Origin: Nematostella vectensis
Lineage: Eukaryota; Cnidaria; Anthozoa; Actiniaria; Edwardsiidae
Direction of reading: 5' to 3'
Assembly (NCBI RefSeq): GCF_932526225.1
Contig: NC_064040.1
Coordinates: 13,678,856 to 13,742,855 of the forward strand
Length of the DNA stretch: 64,000 nucleotides
The position numbers and the translations under genes were made by a program. Under the pieces are notes generated by a model that was not told the origin of the DNA, made no database searches, and saw nothing but the letters and a program-made list of their open reading frames with translations. Shown here one piece after another: positions 9,517 to 20,117 of the stretch. The stretch's first letter is position 1. Every line of letters begins with the position of its first letter.

Positions 9517-9957
9517 CCTAATTAATTATTCATGCACGCGAAGCACCGGCCCTAATTGATTATTCATGCACGCGAAACACCTGCCCCTAATTGATTATTC
9601 GTGTTCGCGAAATCTATTTTGCCTACATTAACTTTCGCCGATTGTTTATGTACGTGAAATCGATTTGGCTTTTGCCGATTGTTTATGTACGTGAAACATT
9701 ATCTGAAATCGATTTGGCCAAAACCATCCATGTAAGTGAAATCGGTTTGGCCCACATTAGCTTTTGCCGATTGTTCATGTACGTGAAACATTATACGCTC
9801 GATATATAGAGACGGAGCTGGGGGGCTCGGAGGGATGATTCGCGTCTCCCAAGCCTAAGACGGGAGACGGTGCTGGGAGGACGGGAGACGGTGCTGGGAG
9901 GCCCGGAGGGGCGATCCACGCCCCCCACAAGTTTCTCTGAAACCCCCCAGTCCCCCC
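9517..9957. repeat. Right terminal inverted repeat
   Basis: Inverted counterpart of 2778-3205. It ends in C6 where the left end begins G7. It carries a tandem duplication of 21 bp near 9860-9901 (unit starting CGGGAGACGGTGCTGGGAG) that the left copy lacks, and has lost or altered some inner iterons. The two ends have therefore diverged since insertion. Confidence 0.85.
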
Positions 9958-10384
9958 TAACCCCAACCGCAGTTGGCGAAAATTACTACTATCCTAAATA
10001 TTTATACGACACCACTGACCCCACCGCCAAGGCTCAAGTTATTGCATTCGTTTTATTGCAGTTTTTACTCCCTTGCATAGGTCTCGCTATCGTCAATATA
10101 CAACTGGTATAACGAAAGCTAACGGAATTCCTCAACAAAAAGAAAATAGCGTATCTCCCGAGGAGACCGGTTCAAACCTAAAGTCCGATGCCCGAGGTTC
10201 AAGAATTCTCGAATGTTCGTCACTTGCTACGTTTACTGTCCCATACTTTCCTTGGTTTCTGTTTACAGCAGTCAATGCTAACATCACCGTTGCAGCCTAC
10301 GAAGAGTTGGTTATTCGGTATTGTTTTTCCATAATTGCGTTTGCCAATTGTCTAGTTAACCCGATTATTATTTTTTTTTTCTAA
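9958..10384 (+). pseudogene. Rhodopsin-like GPCR pseudogene, 3' half (TM5-TM7)
   Basis: The frame resumes immediately after the right target duplication with TPTAVGENYYYPKYLYDTT (extracellular loop 2). TM5 follows (AQVIAFVLLQFLLPCIGLAI), then a basic loop 3. TM6 contains FTVPYFPWFLF, with the usual Pro. TM7 contains FANCLVNPIIIF, the counterpart of NPxxY. TM5 and TM6 lie in different frames, so there is at least one indel near 10110, and the frame ends in F-x-F followed by a stop at a T-run. A further C-terminal tail (NFATGFS-like) is out of frame. This half belongs to the same gene as 2296-2777. Confidence 0.8.
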
Positions 10385-10983
10385 GGAATTTTGCAACAGG
10401 CTTTTCCGTGCTCTAAAGTTCAGTGGTTGAAAACCACACAATGAATTGTGTGTCAAAACTTTTTCAATCCCGGGAGAAAGGAGCCTTGTCCCCTGTTGAT
10501 AGAGGGCCTGATAAATCCAATTTCTGTTTTCTTAAAAAAAAAAAGAAACACTGGAAAGTCTTTTAATTACTTTTGAACTGCATGCGTACTTTTTTTTATT
10601 AAGTTATAAATGGTGTTTCCAATAAAAATGCTTTAAAATTCACATTGAAATTTAGCCATAGATAAAGGATTTAGAATACAAAATATGCAATAAAAAGTTT
10701 TCTTTACGATTTCATGTACTTGTACAGCTCAGCTTAAAATTGCAAATAGAAAGACCTCAAAATGATTGAAAATGACCACTAAAAACATTTTACCTTCTTT
10801 GTATAAACTTATAAATACCATTATACATAATAGTCATAATAGAAGTACCTAATTTAAACCATGTTTTGTTGTAGCAATTCTCACTTCGATGTTACGCTCA
10901 TAGAGGTAAAAACAGGTAAAAAATAATAATAAAATAAGAACAAATGTTTCTTCACTGCCTGCTTGCTACAGTCGTAACCGATT
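10385..10983. other. AT-rich spacer, no gene seen
   Basis: No coding frame, repeat or RNA gene recognised. It contains AATAAA-like motifs on both strands that may serve the flanking genes; on the minus strand this is the 3' side of the pentraxin-type gene. Confidence 0.5.
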
Positions 10984-13967
10984 TCATTCGCATCTCTGCG
11001 CCTTGATCTGGATACCTCCCAGGCTACTGACGTCACTTGGATAGAACTGCCGCCATTTCACCAGATCCCCCTCTAGTGGAGCGCACCAGGACTTGGCTAG
11101 ATGGGTTATCTCGCTCTTGCTCAGCACACGTGACCATAGGTTTAAACCCACCATGCTGCCGTAGAATCCCTGATTTTTTTCAAAACCCCCACCGTATGAA
11201 TCCTGCTCGTGTCCTGCCACCAAATACCCGCTAGCCATCGAGAAACCGGTTGAAAAACCACTTTCGCTATCCGATAGGGTTCCGTTGAGGTAAAGCTCCC
11301 AGTCACCATTCGCAGCGCTCCATGTGAACACCATATGGTGCCAGTTTCCATCGCGGAGTTCCCCGGATGAGATCAATCTGAAATCATAGTAAAACAAGTC
11401 GAAGTTTGCCATTTTTCTAACGGTCAAAGAAAGCCTGGAGTGATTACGCGGGGAACCTGTGATAGTCGAAATCGTTAGTACCAAATCCTCTCTAGATGGC
11501 GACATAGAAACAAATCTCTGAAACATTACCATCTGGATGTTTCCAATCTAATCAGTTGTAGGAAAATGATAAAAAAGAAAGAAAATTGTCGTCATTGGCC
11601 CGTATATGATTGCCTTGACATTTGTAACAATTCATTTTCGAAATCCAAAAATGATTACTTTGAAGTTTTCTCATTAATTGTTATCGCCTATTTTGCTGTT
11701 GATAATTCACCTTATGCTAGTCTTTGGAGTTGGATAAGTAAGAAATAGAAATTTGGGAATCGTAACACTCATGTGGTGTTTAAGTTACCGGTTTTTCCCG
11801 TTAGATTCAATTCTTATTCCGTTTCCGCGCAGATCTATATTAAAAGCGTCTATCTTGGGGTAGTCTTTGGCGACAATAGAGACAATGGTTTGATGGTTGG
11901 ATCCTGATACGAGATTGGTCTTGAACCACACGGACACCGAGAAGACATTAATGAGAGGCAGAGGATGGAACTTCAACGCGTATACATGAAGAGTGGCGGG
12001 AAAATGGGCAATAAATTGTCCTGAAAAAGAGAATGTCGATAAGTTTAGTAATAGTCGATAATAGCAATGGTGTTCAATGATAATTGGTTTAAGTGAGCTC
12101 CATCCTCAACAGGGAGAGTGCTTCGTGCTTGGCATTCTCGGCTCTTGAAAGTAAAAAGTTATGTGTTGTGTCACCCTCTAGCGCTAAATTCAAATTCCAT
12201 ATTCTAAACCAAATTAAATATCATCTCAAGACTTGTCCACCTAAAATGTTTCTACTTATAGTAAAATAATGCTATACCAAGCTGTGTGCGCTCTAAAATA
12301 CGAGCATTTTCATCAGAGCGCGAGAATAATCTATGCAGATGCGTGAGATTATGGATAGCAAAAAATTGAAAACTTTGCACCGAAAACGAGAGTGGATAGC
12401 CAATAACTAATTTATCAATCTCTTGACACAACTGTCTTGTTACCTGTGCAAAAATAGTTTTATTCTAACCTACTGAAGCTCAGAGATAAGCTCTTTTACT
12501 TATTAACAGGAGACTGCAAGCGTGAAGCGTGGCAGTGTTCTGATTATCATTGCAAAATCGAGCCCGGGGATGGAAGAAACTTTCCCTTTTATAGCGGAAC
12601 CTCGTGTTTAAAAGTTAGTGATCGTCGTGTGAACACGCGCATGATAGTTGATGGTAGTTTTTCGGTGAACGTCGCTAAAAACATAGTTTTTGCTTAACTT
12701 TTCATGCCCTTTCTAATCAAGAGACAAAAGTAGAAATCTTGTTGATTGTGCTACTGAAGGACACATTCCCCAAAGATTAAAAAATATAAGAAAACTGACC
12801 AGTAGGGGCGTGGCCAAGGCCAAAATATTTTACTAATGTTTCTTTATTGTGCCCTTTCCCCCAATATTTCGAGGTATGCTACGGCACTGTACTGTTTTAA
12901 TTTCGCTTCGATTTTTGTACGCGCACTCTTAGCAACGCGGCCACACAGGCGGCTTGTTCAAACTATCGCTCTTACATGAACGCATGTTTGCGCTCTAAGC
13001 TATCATCAATTATCATGACGATATTATGACGTTATAATTCATTATTGCACAATTGTGTTTATGTTTTGATGATTGTGTGATACGTAATAGAATATATTTA
13101 TGCTTGAGAGCTGAAGGTGGAAACAGCGTGCAGAGAAAAGAAAGAGTCCCCCGGATTCAAGTGTCGTGTGAGCTGCGCCTTCTGCTTTGGTCCCCAGGGA
13201 TATAGCCGGAATGGATTCACCATTCCTTATGGTTTAGCATATTTTTACCTTTGCAGCGATATTCACCAAGTCCTCCGTAACCAACCTGGCAAACGGTCCC
13301 CGGTGGACAGCTACGCCCAATGCAGTCATTCTGTAAAAGATGTAAACTGAGGTTAAGAGGGAGAGGGAAAGGGGGGGGAGGGGGAGAGGGGGAGAGAGGG
13401 AGAGAGCGTCCCTAGAGCGAAACTATTTGAAGAACTGAAAGCAGTAGATGCGTTTCCTCGACATAATCCAATCAATGTACTCAAATGACAAGTCTTCCGT
13501 AAAAATTGGAAGCTCCATAACTGAATCCTTTCGATGCTACGCAGGCGTGAAACAGGGCTGTATGATTTCGCCAGGGGCAGAGGGACAGGGGGAGGGGGAG
13601 GGGGAGGGGGAGAGGGGCAGAGGGGCAGAGGGGCAGAGGGGCAGAGGGGGGGAGGGGGAGGGGGAGGGGGAGGGGGAGGGGGAGGGGGAGGGGGAGAGGG
13701 AGGGGAAGGGGGAGGGGGAGATTACCTCAAATGCATTATACGTCCATCCTGGGGCGTCTACCACGCTATCGGGGTGTGTCTGGTCGCTGCTGTTACTAAG
13801 CTCACATGTGAGGTTCTCACGGTTAAAGTTACACGACACGCAATTCGGCTCTTGGTGACACGCCGTCTCGCACGCACTGCCAGTCTGTACGGAGACTGTA
13901 GCGATCACGTGACCCTGCAGTGCTTTGTGCTCAGCGGGAAATCGCCAGTTCACTATGCGGCAATCCT
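10984..13967 (-). CDS. Secreted PAN/Apple-EGF-pentraxin-like protein, four exons, 5' end missing
   Basis: Exons on the minus strand are 13967-13726, 13330-13249, 12020-11789 and 11491-10984, with GT/AG borders and matching phases throughout. Exon 1 encodes a PAN/Apple-like domain (CETACHQEPNCVSCNFNREN, then CELSNSS and a Tyr-Asn-Ala-Phe-Glu end). Exon 2 encodes a short EGF-like module with four Cys (CIGRSCPPGTVC ... YRCK). Exons 3 and 4 encode a pentraxin/LamG jelly roll: SVSVWFKTNLVSGSN, then DGNWHHMVFTWSAANGDWEL, YGSMVGLNLWSRVLS and a final Cys pair. Exon 4 is better started at 11491 than further upstream because only this acceptor keeps the frame. The signal-peptide exon was not found upstream of 13967. 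The protein is probably extracellular and binds carbohydrate or lipid; its partner is unknown. The coding exons show no disruption. Confidence 0.75.
12150..12620. repeat. MITE-like repeat in intron (copy 1)
   Basis: Lies in the intron between exons 2 and 3 of the PAN-EGF-pentraxin gene. The segment 12190-12360 is the reverse complement of 39000-39190, with strong identity around ATGAAAATGCTCGTATTTTA and GAGCGCACA. The segment 12550-12615 (GAGCCCGGGG ... CTCGTGTTTAAA) matches 39230-39285 in the same orientation. The mix of orientations suggests a family with inverted terminal parts. Confidence 0.65.
13350..13722. repeat. (GGGGGA)n purine tract
   Basis: Two blocks of G-rich purine repeat (about 13355-13410 and 13575-13722) with units GGGGGA and GGGGCAGA. 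The tract makes most of intron 1 of the PAN-EGF-pentraxin gene and reaches to within a few bases of its donor site. It can form G-quadruplexes on this strand. Open frames read through it are repeat translation. Confidence 0.85.
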
Positions 13968-14356
13968 CTAAGAAAGAAATACAGATGAAAAAATCTGTCC
14001 TAGATCGGCACTTTAGTGAAGGAAATATTTTGGACGTATTTTTTTTATAGCGTAGCATATAGAATTTCTTTTAGAATAAAGATAATTTATAATGAAACTT
14101 GATATAAATTGGCAACACAGATGCATAAATTAATTATATGATTATGATGTAACCGTTTTTTTTTTTAATAAGATCAGATAGTGGCTCTAATGTCTATTAT
14201 GAATTATAAACGTGAATGTTTCACGGGTACCCATTAGTACAAAATAATACCATAAGAAACTGTACACCTCGAAATTGGTTGGTTTGGGGTATACTTTCTA
14301 GCGGAATTACCTTCTAAAACAATAGATGGTTCTAATCTTTTCTCAAGAAAACTACA

Positions 14357-14410
14357 AGTCTGCTAGCCGGCTCTCAAGTAAGTTTCGGAGAGAGAGCCGG
14401 CTAGCAGACT
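14357..14410. repeat. Perfect 19-bp hairpin
   Basis: AGTCTGCTAGCCGGCTCTC at 14357-14375 pairs perfectly with GAGAGCCGGCTAGCAGACT at 14392-14410 across a 16-base loop. The stem is perfect and short, and the flanks do not pair. It may be a small foldback element, a hairpin RNA or a cruciform-forming site. Confidence 0.8.
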
Positions 14411-16400
14411 AGAAAAGTACTCGTCTTCTAGTTTCCACCTGGCAGCATTCAAGTAAAAAGGACTGACTCGCGCCAAGAACTGAATAGAACTTCATATTTG
14501 AACCTCCTCACCGTTAGACTTGATCCACGTGAAAGTGTATTTCATTTATGTATGAGCGTCAGTGTCGTTACAGAACAAAACAGAACTGTAGACCAACTAT
14601 TTAAATCGGAAAATCAAATTTGGCTTTGTGACTACAACTTTTCATCCCTTAACGGCGGAAAAAATTTAAATTCTTAAAACCTTAAATTCCCCTCGTGCCT
14701 TGGTATAACTTACAATAAATAATCTCTAGAAAAATTTCCCCACCACCCAATACGACAGGTGAAAACACGTATCCCCATATTTACGACACGACGGAAAGGC
14801 TTGGGAAAAAACTTACTGAACTAGCCGATTTCTTACAACGTCAGTTCATTGCATTCCGGATTTATTCTTTTTAACCTTAATACCCTTGAGGACGAAATGC
14901 ACGCCTCCAATATCTTAACATTTGTTTTAGTGAATTTTTCCCTAATTATCCTCCTCACGCTATTTATGAGCGCCGTGATATTGGCCACAAATTTCAATGA
15001 CACTATATAAAAGCCGCATCAAAATTTAAATATTCGCATTTGACATGTTGTTTAAATTAATCGTTAACCGCCTTTATTGATAAAAATTGAGCTTATTGGA
15101 AACCTTTTTCTGTCATGTCTTCCTAACCTTGCTGGTTCTCTAATGGCTCACAGTATAATTACGCAACAAGCAGACCATTCTTTATCTGTACATTATCGCT
15201 CAGGTATTTTCCAAAGAATGGGCTTGGTATTCGTAAAGAAGAACTTCGATTTGCTTGTTGCTCCAATTGTTTTTAAACCAAAATGCTCTCCAAAAATGAG
15301 ACGCTCTATAATTCTTCGGGCTTGCCAAAAACAGAGGCCCTTATTTTGTCAATTTGTTACTCCCTTATTTCTTTCCTTATTTTCTATTTTTTTCCTTATT
15401 TTCATTCACATATTCCACAAGACAGGAAAAATCGAACCTTTTTGTACGCCAAGATTCGGTGGAAGTATAAAGCTGTCAGGGAAGGATTTGCACCACGTAT
15501 ATCTCATTTTAGTTATGACATAGTGGAAATTACGTAACGAAAAACCTTCACATATTTTTCTGCTTTTTGTATCCCTCGTGAAGCCACTTTGCGTTTGGCT
15601 TTTTTGCTTACTCTCGCCAGAACTTAAGGACTCGTAAGAAGATTTCTGTCGGCTTTTTACACACTTCACGAACGAAAGTATCACGCTGGTGACAGTTTTT
15701 TTTAACCTGGTAAGAAATAAGCTTTTTTACCAACCTGAATTGAATACTGATGATACCGCGATGATAAGCAAGAAGCATACAAAGATGTCATTCGGCATGA
15801 TTGACAAGAACCTTCACCACTTAAACGGCGATTGATGTTTCGAAGTTTGGTTCAGTCAACACTAAGAAGGCCTGTACTCAGTTAAGCAAGATCCATTCGT
15901 CGCCCTCCTGCCATGCCGAGTGTAATTGTTGTGCGGCGTCTAAATAAACGCTGAACCCTATGTCGATACAAATAGATACGGAACGGCAGGAGCGCGACGT
16001 ATGAATCGAACCATAGTGTCTTCAGCCCAAATTACTCTTAAGACTTAAAAGAATTATTTACAAAATCTCCTGCGGAGGGATGCAAAATTGTTTGCCTAGA
16101 ATAGAAAGGGAGAAAAATGCAAGGGTAAATGTAAATATTGTAGAGATTGCGAATAGATTTTCTAAATTTTCTAGCACTATGCTCGTGTACAAAAATAGTG
16201 TAGTCCTATCATGTTCTACATGCTTTGCTGACCAAGCCTGATAAGCCTCTGGCGTCGGCTTTTCCCTTATTGTATATACATTTAAAATATTCAATAAAGA
16301 TTGAAAGATGGAAGGCAAAATGGAGGATAAAAGTCCCTCCTGAATAATTCATTGAGGAAAACGGACTGTTTTCCAGGTCTTTTTTAGTCGTTTTCAAATA
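14411..16400. other. AT-rich region, no gene recognised
   Basis: Open frames at 15077-15684 and 16058-16442 have low-complexity or random-looking translations. No domain, splice pattern or RNA gene could be supported. Confidence 0.5.
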
Positions 16401-16406
16401 GAGAAT

Positions 16407-16558
16407 ACGCTTTAGGGTTATTTCAAGCGTCGTATTATCCATGAGCCGTATTCAAAGCAAATGAATGCAGATAACAAATCGACTTGATTCTTTTGCATGA
16501 ATTTCGCATTGAATACGGCTCATGGATAAAACGACGTTTGAAATTAGCCTTAGAAAAT
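16407..16558. mobile_element. Foldback element with about 60-bp inverted arms
   Basis: The left arm (about 16409-16474) contains TTATCCATGAGCCGTATTCA. The right arm (about 16487-16556) contains its complement TGAATACGGCTCATGGATAA. Arms match over about 60 bp with scattered mismatches, and the loop is about 12-25 bp. This is typical of a foldback or MITE-like element. Target duplications were not resolved. Confidence 0.7.
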
Positions 16559-16989
16559 GCAAGGTCTGAGTTGAATTTATTTTATCATAAAAGCTTAACA
16601 GTATGACACGAATAATAGGCATAGTTTATAATCTGAGGAAGTACGCTTTGCATCCAGTGCGAAAATTTAACACAACAAGTATTTTAGTGTCTTTCGCTAT
16701 ATATTCATTGGAGTCAGTTAACACAACCGCACGCTTTGGTTTGCGAATATAGACTGATCTTTCATCACAGTATTTACAACTTATGGCATACGCCATGACC
16801 TTATATGGTATTACAAATAATCATTATCAATAACGTCATCTCTGTTATGTGTGTTTGAAAATCACTCTATGCGAACTCTCCAGAACTATACGATACGGAA
16901 AAATAACAGTGACTCATAATAACTCAGCATGATTTAGTATCAATCTAGATATTTTCAGAATAGAACATTCCGTGACATGTATATAAGCA

Positions 16990-17158
16990 GCTCGATCGCT
17001 GAGATCCTCACTTGTGTTTTCGACAATTCAACTGCTCTTGTGTAAAAGGCACCACTGCTGATTAAAGATTGATTTGAAGAATCAAGACGTCTTCATCTCC
17101 GTTCAGAGAAACTTTTTCAACAATATGATACTTAAGTAAAGTGTGCTAATACACTACA
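16990..17158 (-). repeat. Possible 3' LTR start of a Ty3/gypsy element
   Basis: On the minus strand, after the integrase stop, a purine tract AAAAGGGGAGGGA (17159-17171) is followed by TGTAGTGTATTAGCACAC. This is the expected polypurine tract then LTR start beginning TG. The far end of the LTR was not found, so the boundary at 16990 is a guess. Confidence 0.4.
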
Positions 17159-17224
17159 TCCCTCCCCTTTTAGATAAAAACCTAAACAAACCGCAAGAAC
17201 GACCCCTAGTGGTTGACAAGTTAG

Positions 17225-18150
17225 TCAGCAAGCTTGGCTGGTGGCTTCCGCACTCCGTACACTCCGTCTGACTTCAGGTGCCGAAGTTTCGGTCGCCATA
17301 GTAACCGCACCTGGCCCTGTATGCTCTGTTTCCGGTTCAGGCTCTGAAACTTCTACTTCAGTATCGGGTTCTGCTACTTGTACTTTCTTCGCGAACTGAA
17401 CATTCCGCCTAACAGTACTTCCATTCTCCTTTGATTGCACTATCATGTCTGGACCATTAAGGTTGATTACCTTGTACTTTTCTGGTCGGAAATTCGGTTG
17501 TAATTTACCTTTTGTCTCATTCCGCATTAATACTATATCTTCTTCCTGAATGTTGCTATCCGCCGCCTTCTTGTCTGCATAGTCTTTCATCTTTAGCTTA
17601 TACTCCATATCTCTTTCTCTTGCCACTTCTGGAATGACAGCAGCTGAATAATCTAACTGTGGTAGCTTATTCCTCATTTCTCTTCCGAACATCAGAGAAA
17701 AGGGAGTACACCCAGTACTTGTATGCGGAGTTGACCTGTATGCTACTAGGAACTTCCTAAACTCTTTCTGAAGATCCTTTTTCTCTACTGTGGCTATTTT
17801 AAGTATCTTCTATATATGGTTCTGTTAGTCCTCTCTACGAGAACATTTGCCTGTGGCCACAACGGAGTAGTTGACGCCCACTTGATGCCATTGCTTTTCA
17901 GGTATTCCTCAAACTCTACCGAAGTGAACTGTGGCCCGTTGTCTGACCTGAGGGCTTCTGGGTAACCAAATCTCGTAAAAATGGCATCCAGAAAATCTAT
18001 AACTGCCCCTGTCTTAGTAGATCTGAGCAATGCAGCCTCAAAGTACCTACTGAAGTAATCAATTATCACAATAACGTAACGACCATCTGGAAGTGGGCCT
18101 AACAAGTCTGTACTACAAAACTTCCAGGGTGAAGTTTTGACAGTCAACAT
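17225..18150 (-). pseudogene. Ty3/gypsy retrotransposon integrase, 3' part
   Basis: The upstream frame (18150 to about 17794) holds the integrase core. DLLGPLPDGRYVIVIIDYFS has the first catalytic Asp, SDNGPQFTS the second, and LVERTNRTI the Glu. A stop or shift near 17794 separates it from the C-terminal frame (17692-17225: MFGREMRNKLPQLDY, then a beta-barrel-like region VLMRNETKGKLQPNFRPEKY). The Zn-binding N-terminus and the protease, RT and RNase H parts are absent upstream, where sequence switches to a LicD pseudogene at about 18160-18185. The element is therefore truncated. Confidence 0.8.
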
Positions 18151-18183
18151 TTCCGTCGACTATTCTTATATTTCATTGCTGGT

Positions 18184-19285
18184 GTGGCTCTTGTATCAAC
18201 GATTTTACTGACACACTTTGAATTTCAAAGATATAGGAAGATAGAAAGCGAGTTTTTTAACCATACAGAAATAACACACGACTCGTTCGTTTTGGCGCAC
18301 CCCGGACGGTCAAACTTGACAAGTTCACATCTTGGTGCCGAGTTTGCGCTTGTTGTACCACACAGCTTATCTCACTTAGAGGAAAACTCTGATCTCGGAT
18401 TTCTCAGCAATAACGACCTTGAAACCGTGTAACAGTTAGGGAAACTACTCCAGTCACATCCTGAACTCGACGGCGCTAGTGGTTTACCTGAGTCTTTACG
18501 GGGTCAAGCCGAACAGTTTTTCCCAAGACAAAAAGAGGAGAATCCAGCAGATTCATTCCAAGGATTATTCAATAAAACATGGTGCCAGTTTACAAAGAAA
18601 ATGTGGAGCGTTCAGATTAGAAATTGCGGACGGATTCGCACAGTCGATAGTAGTGATATTGACACCACGAGGAGGGTCTTGAACGCCACTGCGCCACGTG
18701 TCTCATCATATGTCTTTCAGCAATGCAACATTCTCAGAGGAGCCTTCGTGATAAGGAAGGAAAAGTTCAAAACTATTAACAACTGGAGATCTTTGTATGG
18801 AGAACTAGGGATACTAGACTTTTTCCTACGATCTTGAGGTGATTTTAGAATGGCCAAATTTGGAAATTTGTTTTTAAGTGATGAACTACATAAGGTCGAT
18901 AGAGGTATTCAGGAAGGGGAGTTTAATTTTTCGGACCCTGCCTTGTTTGGCAATGATCATGGTGTGCTACGAATCGTACAGGAAGATCGCACCGAATGGA
19001 CAGATTGCGTAGCAAATGGCCGCATTTGCAAAGAGGAACCTTACAACAAAACAACGCCACTTCTTCGTCTAGGGATGCCAATATGCAGTAGTGTCGTACT
19101 TGACGAGATCTTGAGAGATTTGGTTAACGTATTTCACAAAAAGGGAATAAATTACATGGTACTTTATGGAACTCTAATAGGGGCAATGCGAAGCAAGACA
19201 ATCATTCCTTGGTAAAACGATGGTGACATTGGCTTACGTAAAGAATATTTTAGAAACACCAATTTCTTTGGTTCGCTGCAACGTT
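18184..19285 (+). pseudogene. LicD/fukutin-like sugar-phosphate transferase pseudogene
   Basis: Three consecutive plus frames read as one protein. The clearest part is near the end: SSVVLDEILRDLVNVFHKKG, then INYMVLYGTLIGAMRSKTII and PW, followed after a TAA stop at 19213-19215 by NDGDIGLRKEYF. This is the LicD signature (GI-x-Y-x-L/V-x-Y-G-T-L-x-G-A-x-R, then PW-x-x-D-x-D). The upstream part is unlike anything I recognise, with several Cys-poor segments and stops at 18432 and 18837. It appears intronless. The C-terminal half of the catalytic domain is missing where LINE sequence on the opposite strand takes over at about 19270-19290. Confidence 0.7.
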
Positions 19286-20117
19286 GTGATCAGACAAGCC
19301 AAACGGTGGATATGCCTGTGGCGGGCTATAGTACTCATACATGTTGGTCAATATTAGGTCTAGGGTTGCTTTCTTCCTCGTCGGTACTTTCACAATCTGT
19401 TTAAGCCGGAAGTGGTTTAACAAGCCATTGATGTTTAAGCGATTGAAATCTCCGGTTACCAAGAGACCACAGTTCGGGTAGCGTGCTTCCACTAAGGCGA
19501 GCGATTGGAACAAGTGTTCGCGTAGGTACGTGTCATCAGCCTTTGGCGGGTGGTATATGACAGCCGCTATAATACATGAAAACCCGCGGGGGAGCCGGTT
19601 TGGCCTTAGATAAAGCCACAGAGTCTCGTGATCTTCGCAGCAGTTTAAATCGCTTAAATGCTTGTATTTGCAATACTCCTGTCTGATATAGGCACATACT
19701 CCTCCATGGTCGATTGTTTTTCTATCCTTGCGAACCACAGCATACCCTGGAATATGCACCACACCGTCCGATACAACATCTTTCAACCATGTCTCTGATA
19801 TAAACGCTAAGTTGACATTATTGCGAAAAATGAACTCAGTGACCTCTTCCATTTTAGGAACAAGAGACATAGTGTTTGCTAGCATAAGTGTAGGTACTTT
19901 GGGTTTCCATGCTGACTTAGTGAGAGTAGTTGGTTTCGTCAGGCAGCCACGATAGTTTTCGTTCGCGTTTTTTCGACCCTCCACGACAGCCACGGCGCGT
20001 AGGCTTTACGCGTGAGATCCCAGAGTCACATATGCGCTTCCAAGAGTCAGGGCAAAGTCTAGTTCGAAACGCCAGTATTAAAGACTTTAGGGCCATCCTA
20101 GTGTAGTTAAGAGCCAT
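19262..20117 (-). mobile_element. LINE endonuclease fragment (CR1/L2-like)
   Basis: The minus frame shows an apurinic-type endonuclease domain: LMLANTMSLVPKMEEV, LAFISETWLKD, GGVCAYIRQ, LLVTGDFNRLN, LDLILTNM and a final FGLSDHN with the catalytic SDH. The reverse transcriptase that should follow is absent. The sequence stops right after SDHN, at the junction with the LicD pseudogene. Upstream (20117-19990) a basic segment, RGCRGGSKKRERK, fits the leader found before the endonuclease in such ORF2 proteins. Confidence 0.75.

Larger units (their letters stand above)
2778..9957. mobile_element. 7.18-kb virus-like DNA element with long terminal inverted repeats
   Basis: A GC-rich block in AT-rich surroundings, bounded by inverted repeats of about 430 bp that begin GGGGGGACTGGGGGGTTTCA, with a 6-bp target duplication inside a GPCR pseudogene. 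Gene order from left: hydrophobic glycine-rich protein (-), penton-like candidate (-), second candidate structural protein (+), polymerase-palm/SF1-helicase fusion (-), small Cys-rich protein (-). Long inverted repeats, 6-bp duplications and virus-like genes are known features of Polintons and relatives. However, no integrase, no packaging ATPase and no protease is visible, and the element is far shorter than the usual 15-20 kb. It is therefore either a separate compact family or a deletion derivative. Frameshifts in several genes suggest this copy is dead. Confidence 0.85.

Noticed and set aside
13448-13971. Long frames (Gly/Glu-rich) on the plus strand at 13.4-13.97 kb
   Set aside because: They are the GGGGGA tract read in triplets; the real coding exon is on the minus strand.
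15077-15684. Overlapping 80-150 residue frames
   Set aside because: Low-complexity, AT-rich translations with no domain, splice or strand consistency.
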